From positions 62,001 through 126,000 of the forward strand of contig JAEUJQ010000016.1 of the NCBI GenBank assembly GCA_016793095.1: DNA of 64,000 nucleotides. The letters are read 5' to 3'. The position numbers were made by a program, and so were the translations under genes. This DNA comes from Myxococcaceae bacterium (lineage in GTDB: Bacteria; Myxococcota; Myxococcia; Myxococcales; Myxococcaceae). Below, in pieces: positions 46,601 through 53,983 of the stretch; the first letter of the stretch is position 1; each line of letters begins with the position of its first letter. The notes under the pieces were generated by a model. That model did not search any database and had not been told where the DNA came from. It saw only the letters and a program-made list of their open reading frames with translations.

Positions 46601-47266
46601 ATTCTCCAGCGGGCGCCCAGCCTCGCCGTGATCGACCGCGAACGCGCGTACCTGAGCGCCTGTCGCCAGCGGCTGGCCTCACGGCTCGACGACGAGGTGC
46701 AGGCGGCGATGTCGGCGATGCTGGCGCGCTCGACCGAGGACGACGTGCCAGCGCTCGAGGCGACGCTGCGCGAGCTGTCGCGGGACCGGCGCATGCTCGA
46801 GCAGGCGGCGAACACGCTCCTGTCGGCGAAGGTGACGACCAGAGAGAGCTGGCGGCTGATGGCGGCGGCGCTCGAGCGCGTGGCCTCGGGTGACGCGCGC
46901 CTCGCGGACCTGCAGCTGCGCGCGGTGGCGGCCCGCGACGACCGTGACGCCTGGGTCGCGACCGTCAACGCGCTCTCGGCGAGCGGCCGGCTCGTGGGCG
47001 ACGTGGTGAGCGCGGCCATCAGCACCTCGCGCACGCTCGGGAAGGATGAGCTCGAGCCGGTGCTGGGCGGTCTGGTGGCGCATGAGGACCCGCACGTGCG
47101 CCGCGTCGGGCTCGCGGTGCTGCAGCGCCTCGTCGCGGACAAGGGCTGGAGCTCAGACCGCGCAAAGGTGCTCGGCGTTCTCCGAGGAGATCGTGCGCCG
47201 TGGGTGGCGGGCGCCGCGGCGCTCCTCTGGCCCCCGCGCGAAGACGACCCCGGCTTCCCCGCCTGA
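43676..47266 (+). CDS. Large helical-repeat (HEAT-like) protein
   Basis: 1196 residues with no signal peptide or membrane segment. The sequence is almost entirely amphipathic helices in pairs of about 35-45 residues (for example LADPSRTVRGLAMVLAPLV, VVRLLGELRDEAAYRRVLEL, LVAHEDPHVRRVGLAVLQRLV), with the pattern of HEAT/ARM solenoids. Arg- and Glu-rich helices suggest a scaffold that binds proteins or nucleic acid. No enzyme motif. It is a stand-alone gene by spacing and has TACAGT 9 nt before its ATG. Confidence 0.8.
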   Translation: MSLRDELMPLTHDGRVGRVLEHATKKDPRLATLDRGDAFDRRLAGVATFIDRDGARVLKELADPSRTVRGLAMVLAPLVCDDGQAQRALELAWSLKGERRLLLGFARRHRQAVIDRFLGWLFTAGHHRELIDALSFGSPACVAQHLAVALERPSARFWQGLATRHPERFADVLVGRWRAAKGEADPVTRQLTARYHHVIVHDAPVAALAWCRVLLERRIEPEEEVWRRLLRRSLDACVKLAIEFDVPLPVDALWKRGHRISLAALADLMRHAPQVFGGVGPWVKELPTDARRALADAWVEVAERHPRHGTWLLEHATVNDARERAYVAWSRATRASNGAILPALIQPLPLELAEREARRHATEVEALATNPAERLSGRARYLPWDEASSVLKSYLGHPEGELRAMALREQLSVPGLRPDDVSLPPKALELVTARKFEQDPIRAAIFETLALWPKRVWTKAHLPAVAQAVRDALDASDCSAQTAAAAERVVVRLFHVDAPFSANLLTTLIRERGTLHDPNLGAKLTRAELAAAGPTLLELATEWEKTERWYWLQALVVGLGDKLTAIEGLVDVVVRARNRVPWEQSAVVFSRLLAMFAPEISDARLPAALNHFLSRAWHSGLAQLAQAHGDQHGRQPRRRLTRKVALPDVFTAALTKAALELPKYHLATVLAALRDRAPGVFSAFLPKLLAADESVVIFPVVHGFLHRHRQDLLGPFLGDRVISGRYATGSTRWLLPFVDGFHRWSPAQCETFATALEGIVLDDKRDTPTVFAALVRWPSMPWASMERLLALATDKRPFVQEKAIRVLSRCDAGQGVPTLVACLADARSRFAIYGLRRAVLRMLPSDATAVLAKAPLGKVTVAKEVVRLLGELRDEAAYRRVLELAAGEGAAPKPGEPRKGLHRDVRIAVLRALWDHLDREPTWDVYERAVNDPDWVLASRLGDVPADRLTTKTDARLAVLLAKLVQRPEPEARIAILQRAPSLAVIDRERAYLSACRQRLASRLDDEVQAAMSAMLARSTEDDVPALEATLRELSRDRRMLEQAANTLLSAKVTTRESWRLMAAALERVASGDARLADLQLRAVAARDDRDAWVATVNALSASGRLVGDVVSAAISTSRTLGKDELEPVLGGLVAHEDPHVRRVGLAVLQRLVADKGWSSDRAKVLGVLRGDRAPWVAGAAALLWPPREDDPGFPA

Positions 47267-47575
47267 CCATCCCGCGGACACGGCGCTCCAGCGCCTGGGA
47301 GCCACTGCCACGGAAAGGCGCACCGCCCGGCGTGCTGCGGGAGTTGCCGAACGGACCGCTCGCTCGACCGAGCTGGCGCGAACGGACGCGACCGGGGCCG
47401 CGTGCGAGAGCTCGTCTGCCCTGGTGCTGAGAGGGGCCGAGCCTGGCATGGTGCCTCGTCCTTGCCGGCCGTGGAGCGCCGAGGTGCGGCGTCTCCCGTT
47501 GCGGCTCCAGGCGTCGGCCGTTCGTCCGCGACGCCGAGCGCGCTGGTCCGCTCCGGCGCGCTACACTCGCCGGTG
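47267..47575. other. Intergenic region before the kinase gene
   Basis: 309 bases; the only signal seen is the TACACT box at 47562-47567. The reading frame of the kinase stays open through part of it but lacks domain character. Confidence 0.5.
47562..47567 (+). promoter_or_regulatory. Putative -10 box TACACT
   Basis: TACACT, 8 nt before the ATG at 47576; no Shine-Dalgarno. Confidence 0.45.
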
Positions 47576-49579
47576 ATGTCGGACGCAGGCCCCCCGGTTG
47601 CCTTCGAGCGTCGCCATCTCGGGCGATACGAGCTCGTGCACCGCCTCGACGTCGGCGGCATGGCCGAGATCTTCCTCGCCCTCGACCGCGGCCCGCACGG
47701 CTTCGAGCGCCTCGTCGTCATCAAGCGCTCCCTCGCCTACCTCGCGGCGCAGCCCACCTTCCGGGAGATGTTCCTGCAGGAGGCGCGGTGGGTCGCGCGG
47801 CTCACGCACCCCAACATCGTGCAGATTCACGAGCTGGGCGAAGCAGGCGGCGCGCCCTACATCGTGATGGAGCACGTGCTCGGCGTGACGGTGCGCGACC
47901 TCGTGCGCTCGGTGCTGGGCCAGGGCCGGCAGTTCCCACCCGGTGTCGTGACCGGGCTGATGGCGCAGGCCTGCGCGGGCGCCCACGCCGCTCACGAGCT
48001 GGCGGACCCAGACGGCAGGCCGCTCGGGCTCGTGCACCGTGACATCTCGCCGCACAACCTCATGGTGACCGCGACGGGCCACGTGAAGCTGCTCGACTTC
48101 GGCATCGCGAAGGCCACCGAGCTCGGCACCGACGCGACCCGCAGCGGCACCCTCAAGGGGAAGCTGCACTACATGTCGCCTGAGCAGGTGCAGCAGCAGA
48201 AGCTCGACCGGCGCAGCGACGTCTTCGCGCTCGGCGTCGTCACCTGGGAGCTGCTCACCGGCCGACGCCTCTTCAAGCGCGACACCGACCTCGAGACGAT
48301 GCAGGCCATCATCACCGCCGACGCGTGGCTCCCCACCGAGTTCCGCGAAGGCCTGCCGGCTCCGCTGGTGCAGGTGGTGATGAAGGCGCTGTCCCGCGAC
48401 CCCGCCGATCGGCAGGCCACCGCAGACGTGCTCCGCCGCGAGCTCGAGGCGGCGGCCGACGCGAGCGCCCTCAAGCACGGCCCCGACGAGCTCGCTGCGT
48501 TCGTCCTCGAAGCCTACGGCGACGTGCTCCGCGCCAACGAGGCCGAGCTCAAGCGGGCGGTGGAGCGCGCGAAGGTCGAGGGCTTCTCGGACGAAGATCG
48601 CACGGCCTGGAACGAGCCAGCGAAGGAGCAGAAGGGCTCGAACACCTTCGAGACACTGCCACGCGCGAGCCTCTCGACGCGCGTGTCTCAGAGGGTGGGC
48701 CTCTCGCAGCGAGAGCTCTGGTTGGCCGCGCTCCTCGCGGGGGTCGCCGTTCTCCTCGGTGGTGGGCTCGGCTACCGCCTGCGCCGGCCGCCCTTGACCG
48801 GGCCCGAGCTGCGGCTGGGCTGGGCGCCGACGGTGGACGTGCAGGTGTTGACCGCCGATCTCGAACCGCTCCGCCGGCACCTGGAGCGGGAGACGGGCCG
48901 CCCGGTGGTCTTGATCTACCCGCCCAGCTACCACGAGCTGGCCGCAGAGCTGCTCGACGGGGGCGTGCACTTCGCGTCGCTGCCGCCGGTCCTCTTCGTC
49001 AGGACGGAACGGCGTGACCCGCGCGTCCACGCCGTCGCGCTCAAGCTGGTGGGCGGCGCGTCAGGCACCGATGGGGTGCTGCTCGCCTCGGACAGCTCGG
49101 GCATCAGCTCGATCGCCGACCTCAAAGGAAGGACCTTCTGCATCCCCGACGAGGACTCGACCACGGGCAACCTGTTCCCCCGCATGGCGGCGCGAAGAGC
49201 CGGGCTCGACTGGGGGAAGGACGTCACCGTCGTGAAGAGCGGCAACCACCTGCAGGTGCTTCGAGATCTCGCGAGCCGCAGGTGCGCAGCGGGTGGCACC
49301 TATTCGGGCGCGTTCGTGAACGCGGTGACGCAGGGCATCGACGTGTCCACGCTGCGGCAGATCGCCATCACCGGGCGCTCCCCGCAAGACACCATCGTCG
49401 CGGGCCCGGGCGTTGCGGAGGCCGAGCTGCCATCGCTCAAGCGCGCCCTCTTCTCGTACAAGGCCCCGCCGGAGGCCGCCGGCGCCATCGAGCGCATCAC
49501 CGGCTTCATCGAGCCGAGTCGCGACGACTACGCCACGCTCCGTGAGGCGATCGCCGCGGACGAGGGCGCCTCCCCCTGA
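47576..49579 (+). CDS. Ser/Thr protein kinase with extracytoplasmic PhnD-like sensor
   Basis: 667 residues. The N-terminal kinase domain (about 18-285) is intact: glycine loop DVGGMAEIF, Lys50 in VVIK, VHRDISPHN, DFG and SPEQ. A charged linker leads to one transmembrane helix (about 382-402). The C-terminal domain (about 410-665) matches the PhnD/phosphate-phosphonate-type periplasmic binding fold (LRLGWAPTVD, DLKGRTFCIPDEDSTTGNLFP, GVAEAELPSLKRAL). Kinases with a fused solute-binding domain sense external ligands; here a phosphonate/phosphite-like ligand is inferred only from the family. ATG 47576 has a TACACT box 8 nt before it. Confidence 0.88.
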   Translation: MSDAGPPVAFERRHLGRYELVHRLDVGGMAEIFLALDRGPHGFERLVVIKRSLAYLAAQPTFREMFLQEARWVARLTHPNIVQIHELGEAGGAPYIVMEHVLGVTVRDLVRSVLGQGRQFPPGVVTGLMAQACAGAHAAHELADPDGRPLGLVHRDISPHNLMVTATGHVKLLDFGIAKATELGTDATRSGTLKGKLHYMSPEQVQQQKLDRRSDVFALGVVTWELLTGRRLFKRDTDLETMQAIITADAWLPTEFREGLPAPLVQVVMKALSRDPADRQATADVLRRELEAAADASALKHGPDELAAFVLEAYGDVLRANEAELKRAVERAKVEGFSDEDRTAWNEPAKEQKGSNTFETLPRASLSTRVSQRVGLSQRELWLAALLAGVAVLLGGGLGYRLRRPPLTGPELRLGWAPTVDVQVLTADLEPLRRHLERETGRPVVLIYPPSYHELAAELLDGGVHFASLPPVLFVRTERRDPRVHAVALKLVGGASGTDGVLLASDSSGISSIADLKGRTFCIPDEDSTTGNLFPRMAARRAGLDWGKDVTVVKSGNHLQVLRDLASRRCAAGGTYSGAFVNAVTQGIDVSTLRQIAITGRSPQDTIVAGPGVAEAELPSLKRALFSYKAPPEAAGAIERITGFIEPSRDDYATLREAIAADEGASP

Positions 49580-49617
49580 CCTGGAGCCGGAAGCGCCGGG
49601 TTCCCTGCGGGTCACGC

Positions 49618-50406
49618 TCACCGCGACGGCGAGAGGCCGTCTGGAGTGGCCGTGAGGTCGCGCTGCGGGGGCCAGCGGAAGGCTGCCCGCTCGTCATTCG
49701 TGAAGGGGTCGATCGCCGCCGGGTAGTCCACGCTCCAGAGCGTCAACGGCTCGGCTGGGGCCGTCGGACAGTGGAAGTTCACCTGCTGGTCGAGCCCGAG
49801 GCGGAACGTGTCGAGCGTCACCTCGCCGCGCGCGACCGCCAGCAGGCCCCCGGTCAGCATCCGCACCATGTGCCGCGCGAACTGTGCTCCCACGAAGCGC
49901 AGCGTCACGCCCGACGCCGTGGGGAGCACCTCGAGCGACGTCACCGTGCGGGTCTTCACCTCGCTCGTCTTGAAGTGGAAGACGCGGAAGTCGCGGCTGC
50001 CTGGCACGAACGCGGCGGCCTCGCGCAGCCGGTCGAGAGAGCCGACGTCGTCCCGGAGGTGGTAGCGGTACTCCTTCGCCGTGGCGCTCCAGGCTGCGTG
50101 AAAGCCCGCGGCCGCTTCCCTCGCGAGGTGCAGGCCGAGGTCGTCCGGCAGCGCGCGCGAGAGCCGTTCGACGAACCGCTCGAGCGGCACCTCGCGCTCG
50201 AGGCGGGCGCTCAGGATCTGCATGCGGGCGCTCACGCCTCTGTCGGTGCGGCCGGCGACGACCGGGTTCCGGGTCGCGGCCGCCTCGGCGAACGCGCGGA
50301 GCAGCTCGGCCTGCACCGTGCGCAGCCCCTGCTGGCCCTGGTACCCGTGGAAGCCTGCGCCGCGGTACCAGCACCACAGGGCGATCGTCCGGAACGGTGA
50401 GGTCAT
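49618..50406 (-). CDS. truA: tRNA pseudouridine(38-40) synthase TruA
   Basis: 262 residues, the family length. Catalytic Asp in AGRTDRGVSA; YRGAGFHGYQ, YRYHL and GAQFARHMVRM motifs follow. It converts U38-U40 in the anticodon arm to pseudouridine. It lies downstream of the macro-domain gene on the same strand (9 bases from its stop), probably in one unit. GTG 50409 is an alternative start three bases upstream. Confidence 0.93.
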   Translation of the reverse strand: MTSPFRTIALWCWYRGAGFHGYQGQQGLRTVQAELLRAFAEAAATRNPVVAGRTDRGVSARMQILSARLEREVPLERFVERLSRALPDDLGLHLAREAAAGFHAAWSATAKEYRYHLRDDVGSLDRLREAAAFVPGSRDFRVFHFKTSEVKTRTVTSLEVLPTASGVTLRFVGAQFARHMVRMLTGGLLAVARGEVTLDTFRLGLDQQVNFHCPTAPAEPLTLWSVDYPAAIDPFTNDERAAFRWPPQRDLTATPDGLSPSR

Positions 50407-50415
50407 CACCCCGGC

Positions 50416-51030
50416 TCAGCCGCGCTGGGCGATGGCCGAGAGGAGGGTGGGCGGCAGCTCGTCCTTCAAGGCCGGGAACGCCTGCACCAGCACGTGCGCC
50501 ATCGCGACGTACTCGACGAACTGGTAGCCGTAGAAGGTGACGCGCTCGATGCGGCTGGTGGAGACCTGCTCGAGGTACGAGGCGAGCGTGGCCGCGGCGA
50601 GCCGCGTGGGCCCGGTGACGCCAAGCCCTCCGGTGCCGCCACCAAGGGCCACCATCGCGACGGAGTGCCGCTCGTCGCCAGGCAGTCGCTCCACGCTGCG
50701 CCACAGTCGCTCACAGCCAGCCCGGATCGTGTCGAGGGTGGGGAAGCTGTTGCCGCCGAAGCCATCGCGGTAGTCCATCACCGCGACATGCGCGACGAAC
50801 TTCGCGCGCGGGTGCGCACCGGCGTGCGTCACCATCACCTCGCCCGGCGTCATCGCGCCGCCGAACTGTCGCGAGAGCTCGTCGTCGAGGAACGCCTGGT
50901 AGCCGGCGCCACACGCATTCCGGATCGCCGCCGACACGCCGCTGCCGAGCCGCGCGTTGGTGTTCGACGCGTTGACGAGCACCGTCTCGTCGCCGTCGGT
51001 GAGGGAGCCCTGGCGCAGACTGATTCGCAT
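50416..51030 (-). CDS. Macro-domain protein (ADP-ribose binding/hydrolysis)
   Basis: 204 residues forming one macro domain: VLVNASNTNARLGSGVSAAI at the N-terminus, the AHV..MDYRDG strand, and GGGTGGLG near the end as the second phosphate loop. Family members bind or remove ADP-ribose from proteins, nucleic acids or metabolites. ATG 51030 is preceded by TACACT at 9 nt and by no Shine-Dalgarno, and the longer upstream frame is not family-like. Co-oriented with truA. Confidence 0.85.
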   Translation of the reverse strand: MRISLRQGSLTDGDETVLVNASNTNARLGSGVSAAIRNACGAGYQAFLDDELSRQFGGAMTPGEVMVTHAGAHPRAKFVAHVAVMDYRDGFGGNSFPTLDTIRAGCERLWRSVERLPGDERHSVAMVALGGGTGGLGVTGPTRLAAATLASYLEQVSTSRIERVTFYGYQFVEYVAMAHVLVQAFPALKDELPPTLLSAIAQRG

Positions 51031-51039
51031 GGGACGAGG

Positions 51040-51045
51040 AGTGTA
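51040..51045 (-). promoter_or_regulatory. Putative -10 box TACACT
   Basis: TACACT on the minus strand, 9 nt before the macro-domain ATG (51030). Confidence 0.45.
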
Positions 51046-51056
51046 CTCCGGTCGCC

Positions 51057-51650
51057 TCAGAACGACGCGACCGTGACGCCCTCGGGCGGTCTGGGGCGGG
51101 TCGCCTCGGCCAGCAGGGGGACGGCCGCAGCGAGCGCGACGGCCCCCGCGACGACGAAGGGCAGGCCCGCCAGCCCGATCGCCGGCACGAAGAAGACGAG
51201 GCACATGGCCACGGTGCTCAACACCGAAGCGCCGATGGCCCAGGGCAGCGCGCGCTTGAAGGCGCCCGGGTCGCGCTCGAAGAGCGTCGAGGCGATGGTG
51301 GTGCCGAAGAGATAGCCGAGCGCACCTCCGGTGATGGCGCCGAGGCCACCGCCGATCGACTCTCCCTGCTGCGGGTCGATGACGACGCCGACGAGCGCGC
51401 CCAGGTAGATGGCGAGCGGCACCGTCAACACGCCCACACCGAACGCGATGAGCGGCGAGAGCACCGCACGGCCCACCAGCTGCCCGGTGGTGAGGGGCGG
51501 GGTGGTGCGCGGAATCAGCCGGGCGCTCCGCGGCGCGTCAGAGAGCGCTGGCGGCGCCGGCGGCGGCGGCAGCTCGTCAGCCGGGAAGATCGGGGGCGGC
51601 GAGAGCTGGCCCACGGAGGCGCAGAGGATGAGCGTCAACACGCTCGCCAC
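51057..51650 (-). CDS. Membrane protein of unknown function
   Basis: 197 residues from GTG 51650 (GTG 51641 is an alternative). An N-terminal hydrophobic segment is followed by a Pro-rich stretch (LSPPPIFPADELPPPPAPP), then four hydrophobic segments, including a Gly-rich pair (IGGGLGAITGGALGYLFG) typical of glycine-zipper membrane proteins. No family recognised. Confidence 0.65.
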   Translation of the reverse strand: MASVLTLILCASVGQLSPPPIFPADELPPPPAPPALSDAPRSARLIPRTTPPLTTGQLVGRAVLSPLIAFGVGVLTVPLAIYLGALVGVVIDPQQGESIGGGLGAITGGALGYLFGTTIASTLFERDPGAFKRALPWAIGASVLSTVAMCLVFFVPAIGLAGLPFVVAGAVALAAAVPLLAEATRPRPPEGVTVASF

Positions 51651-51788
51651 TTCAGCACACCCCTGTGACGGCCTGGCAAGGCCCGAAACCACCCGGAATG
51701 GCAGCGGTTTGCGATGGGCGGTCAGAAACTTGAGCGCTCCGTGCGCCGGGCGACACTCCTGTTGCTGCCTGAAGCAGGAGGACTTCGC

Positions 51789-52373
51789 ATGAGCTGGGAC
51801 GTGGTGATGTTCGGGTCGATCTCGGTGCCGGAGCGCAGCCGCGAGGAGTGGCTGACCGCCCCCATCAACCGGGACGAGTTCCCATGGCTCGACGAGGTGG
51901 GCGGGGTGGACGTGCCCCTCGAAACGCCCGAGGCGCTGCTGGCCTTCCTCGCAGACGCCGCGCTCGCCCCGCACCAGTTCTTCGACGTCGCCGCCGACTC
52001 GTCCCTCGTCACCGTGCAGGGCTACCTGAGCGAGGAGCCCTGGCGAGACGTCTGCCAGGCGCTCGTGTTGCTCTTCGCGAGCGCGGGGGCCTTCGGAGGC
52101 CACGGCGAGCTCACCGTCTTCGGGTACCAGGGCATCCGGTTCGGCGAGCGGGTGACGCTGGCCAACGGGCAGGTCAGCTACCGGCAGCTCTCGCTCGACG
52201 AGCTGGGCGAGGTGGAGCGCTCGAAGACCTTCTCGTGCCTCAACGCGCGCATTCACCAGCGCTTCGACACGCTCGTCGGTCGCCCCGAGGCGCCGACCGA
52301 TGCCCGCCGCGCGACGTGGATCGTCCACCCCTTCACGGGGCGCCGGGTGCGGGCCCAGCACGAGCAACCCTGA
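51789..52373 (+). CDS. Hypothetical protein
   Basis: 194 residues, not recognised. Starts MSWDVVMFGS, with a clear AGGAGG six bases before the ATG. Mixed alpha/beta without signal peptide; motifs WLTAPINRDEFPWLDEVGG and GGHGELTVFGYQG. The N-terminal strand and acidic character are reminiscent of contact-system immunity proteins but no toxin gene is next to it, so this is not claimed. Divergent from the membrane protein at 51057 and convergent with the barrel gene at 52375 (1-base gap). Confidence 0.7.
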   Translation: MSWDVVMFGSISVPERSREEWLTAPINRDEFPWLDEVGGVDVPLETPEALLAFLADAALAPHQFFDVAADSSLVTVQGYLSEEPWRDVCQALVLLFASAGAFGGHGELTVFGYQGIRFGERVTLANGQVSYRQLSLDELGEVERSKTFSCLNARIHQRFDTLVGRPEAPTDARRATWIVHPFTGRRVRAQHEQP

Positions 52374-52374
52374 C

Positions 52375-53433
52375 TCAGAACGAGACCGTCATCCCCAGGG
52401 AGAAGACGTTGCGGACGTAGACGAGGGCCTCCTGGCCGCTCGTGCGCTGCGGGAGCACGTTCACGTAGAGCGCGTACCGCAGATCGACGTCGATGTGCTT
52501 GTGCACCGGCCGCACCAGCTTGAGGGTGAGCGTGCTCGAGTTCTCGTCGTCCTCCACCACCTGGAGCTCGGGTGAGAGGAAGATGCCGTCGGGGAAGCTC
52601 GTGAGCTGCAGCGCGCCGGTGGTGAGCAGGGTGAACTTCCCCGGCAGCCGGAAGCCCGCGGTCGCCGACAGCCGGTGCCGTCGCAGCGTCTCGCCGTAGC
52701 TGTTCGAGGTCTGATCCAGGTACTGGTAGCCCACCGAGAGGTGGAAGGGCCCGCGGAACGCGTAGCCCACGCCCACCGTGAAGAACGGGTCGAAGCGGCG
52801 CACCTGCGGAGGCTCCGGCTCGTCCGGTCGGGGGTTCACGGTCGCGTTGTAGGTGCGCGCGTTGAAGCTGCCAGAGAGGGAGACGGAGTGGCGGCGGTCG
52901 AAGCGGTAGCGCGCGGTGAGGTCGCCCAGCGGGCCCGAGTACGAGTAGGCAAAGCGCGGCCAGAAGAGGAACCTCGTCGCCCCGAAGCGCAGCCGCACGT
53001 CGATGTTGCCGGTAGGCGTGAAGTCGATGAAGCCCTGGCCGATGAGGCCGGTGTAGTCGCGCTCGGCGCCGCGGCGATCGCGCACCGTGCCGAAGAGCCC
53101 CACCGTGAAGAGCTGCGAGAGGCCGAAGAGGAACTCGCCTGTCGCCGAGTTGACGATGGTGTCTTCGGACGGCAGCAGGAAGAACTTGCGGGCGGCGACG
53201 TCATAGGTGCCCGCCAGGCGCCAGCGCTCGCCCTCGATGACGCCGTCCACCGTGCCGAGCCCGAAGAGGAACCCGTCGGCCTGGGGCCCCGAGGCGCTGG
53301 TGACGAAGTCTCGCCGTGCGTTGGTGTCATAGCCGGGGCCCACCCACAGTCGTGAGGCGCCGCGAAAGTCCACCGCTCCCGCGAACGTGGGGACGAGCGG
53401 CAGCAGCAGCAGCAGGCGCGAGAGCACTGACAC
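52375..53433 (-). CDS. Outer-membrane beta-barrel protein
   Basis: 352 residues. Signal peptide (about 1-20, ending TFAGA), then repeated amphipathic strands of about ten residues with aromatic girdle residues (GTYDVAARKFF, LTARYRFDRRH, LSVGYQYLDQ) and a C-terminal Phe (LGMTVSF), all typical of bacterial outer-membrane barrels. Probably 14-16 strands; the cargo is unknown. GTG 53433 is favoured over GTG 53469 because a TACAGT box lies 9 nt before it. Confidence 0.8.
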   Translation of the reverse strand: MSVLSRLLLLLPLVPTFAGAVDFRGASRLWVGPGYDTNARRDFVTSASGPQADGFLFGLGTVDGVIEGERWRLAGTYDVAARKFFLLPSEDTIVNSATGEFLFGLSQLFTVGLFGTVRDRRGAERDYTGLIGQGFIDFTPTGNIDVRLRFGATRFLFWPRFAYSYSGPLGDLTARYRFDRRHSVSLSGSFNARTYNATVNPRPDEPEPPQVRRFDPFFTVGVGYAFRGPFHLSVGYQYLDQTSNSYGETLRRHRLSATAGFRLPGKFTLLTTGALQLTSFPDGIFLSPELQVVEDDENSSTLTLKLVRPVHKHIDVDLRYALYVNVLPQRTSGQEALVYVRNVFSLGMTVSF

Positions 53434-53442
53434 CGGCCGCGC

Positions 53443-53448
53443 ACTGTA
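53443..53448 (-). promoter_or_regulatory. Putative -10 box TACAGT
   Basis: TACAGT on the minus strand, 9 nt before GTG 53433. Confidence 0.4.
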
Positions 53449-53490
53449 CGCCCGGAAGCGCGGGGGCACGCGTCGAAACGACGAGCCGCG

Positions 53491-53844
53491 TTACCCGGCT
53501 TCCCAGCCCAGGTTGTCGCGCTGCACCGGGAGCATCAGCACGCCGAGAGCGGCGAGCAGCTCGAAGTCGCCCCAGGCCTTCACCTGCCCCGTCGCCACGG
53601 CGTCTGCCGCGTCGAGCTTGCCGTCCACGAAGGCCTCGAAGGCAGGCTCCTGGAAGACGAGGCAGAGGTCGGCCTCTTCGTCGAAGCCCTCGCGGATCGG
53701 GTCCGGGTCCGCGAAGTGGAAGGTCCACTTGCCGCCGGTGGCTCCCTTGACGTTGAAGGACACGCTGCCCTGCGTCGCGAGGAAGTCGTCGAAGCGGTGC
53801 ACCACGAGGCCGGGGAGCAGATGGCTGAAGAAGTCCTGCGTCAT
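53491..53844 (-). CDS. SCP2-type sterol-carrier-like protein
   Basis: 117 residues with the SCP2/lipid-transfer pattern: SVSFNVKGATGGKWTFHF, EADLCLVFQEPAFEAFVDGKLDAADAVATGQVKAWGD, and a hydrophobic last helix. Such domains bind fatty acyl chains or sterol-like lipids in the cytoplasm. ATG 53844 has GGGAGG ten bases upstream; an in-frame GTG lies two codons earlier. The start is divergent from selO, 139 bases away. Confidence 0.8.
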   Translation of the reverse strand: MTQDFFSHLLPGLVVHRFDDFLATQGSVSFNVKGATGGKWTFHFADPDPIREGFDEEADLCLVFQEPAFEAFVDGKLDAADAVATGQVKAWGDFELLAALGVLMLPVQRDNLGWEAG

Positions 53845-53983
53845 CGACACGAAGCCTCCCGGTCCGACCGAGGCGGGCATTCGGCCACCCCGCGCGAACG
53901 ATCTCAAGCCCCATGGCGGCTTTCTGGCGAGCCGGGCGGGCGAAAGGGTGGCGCGGCGGTGCGCGAGCCAGCAGAAGGAACGC

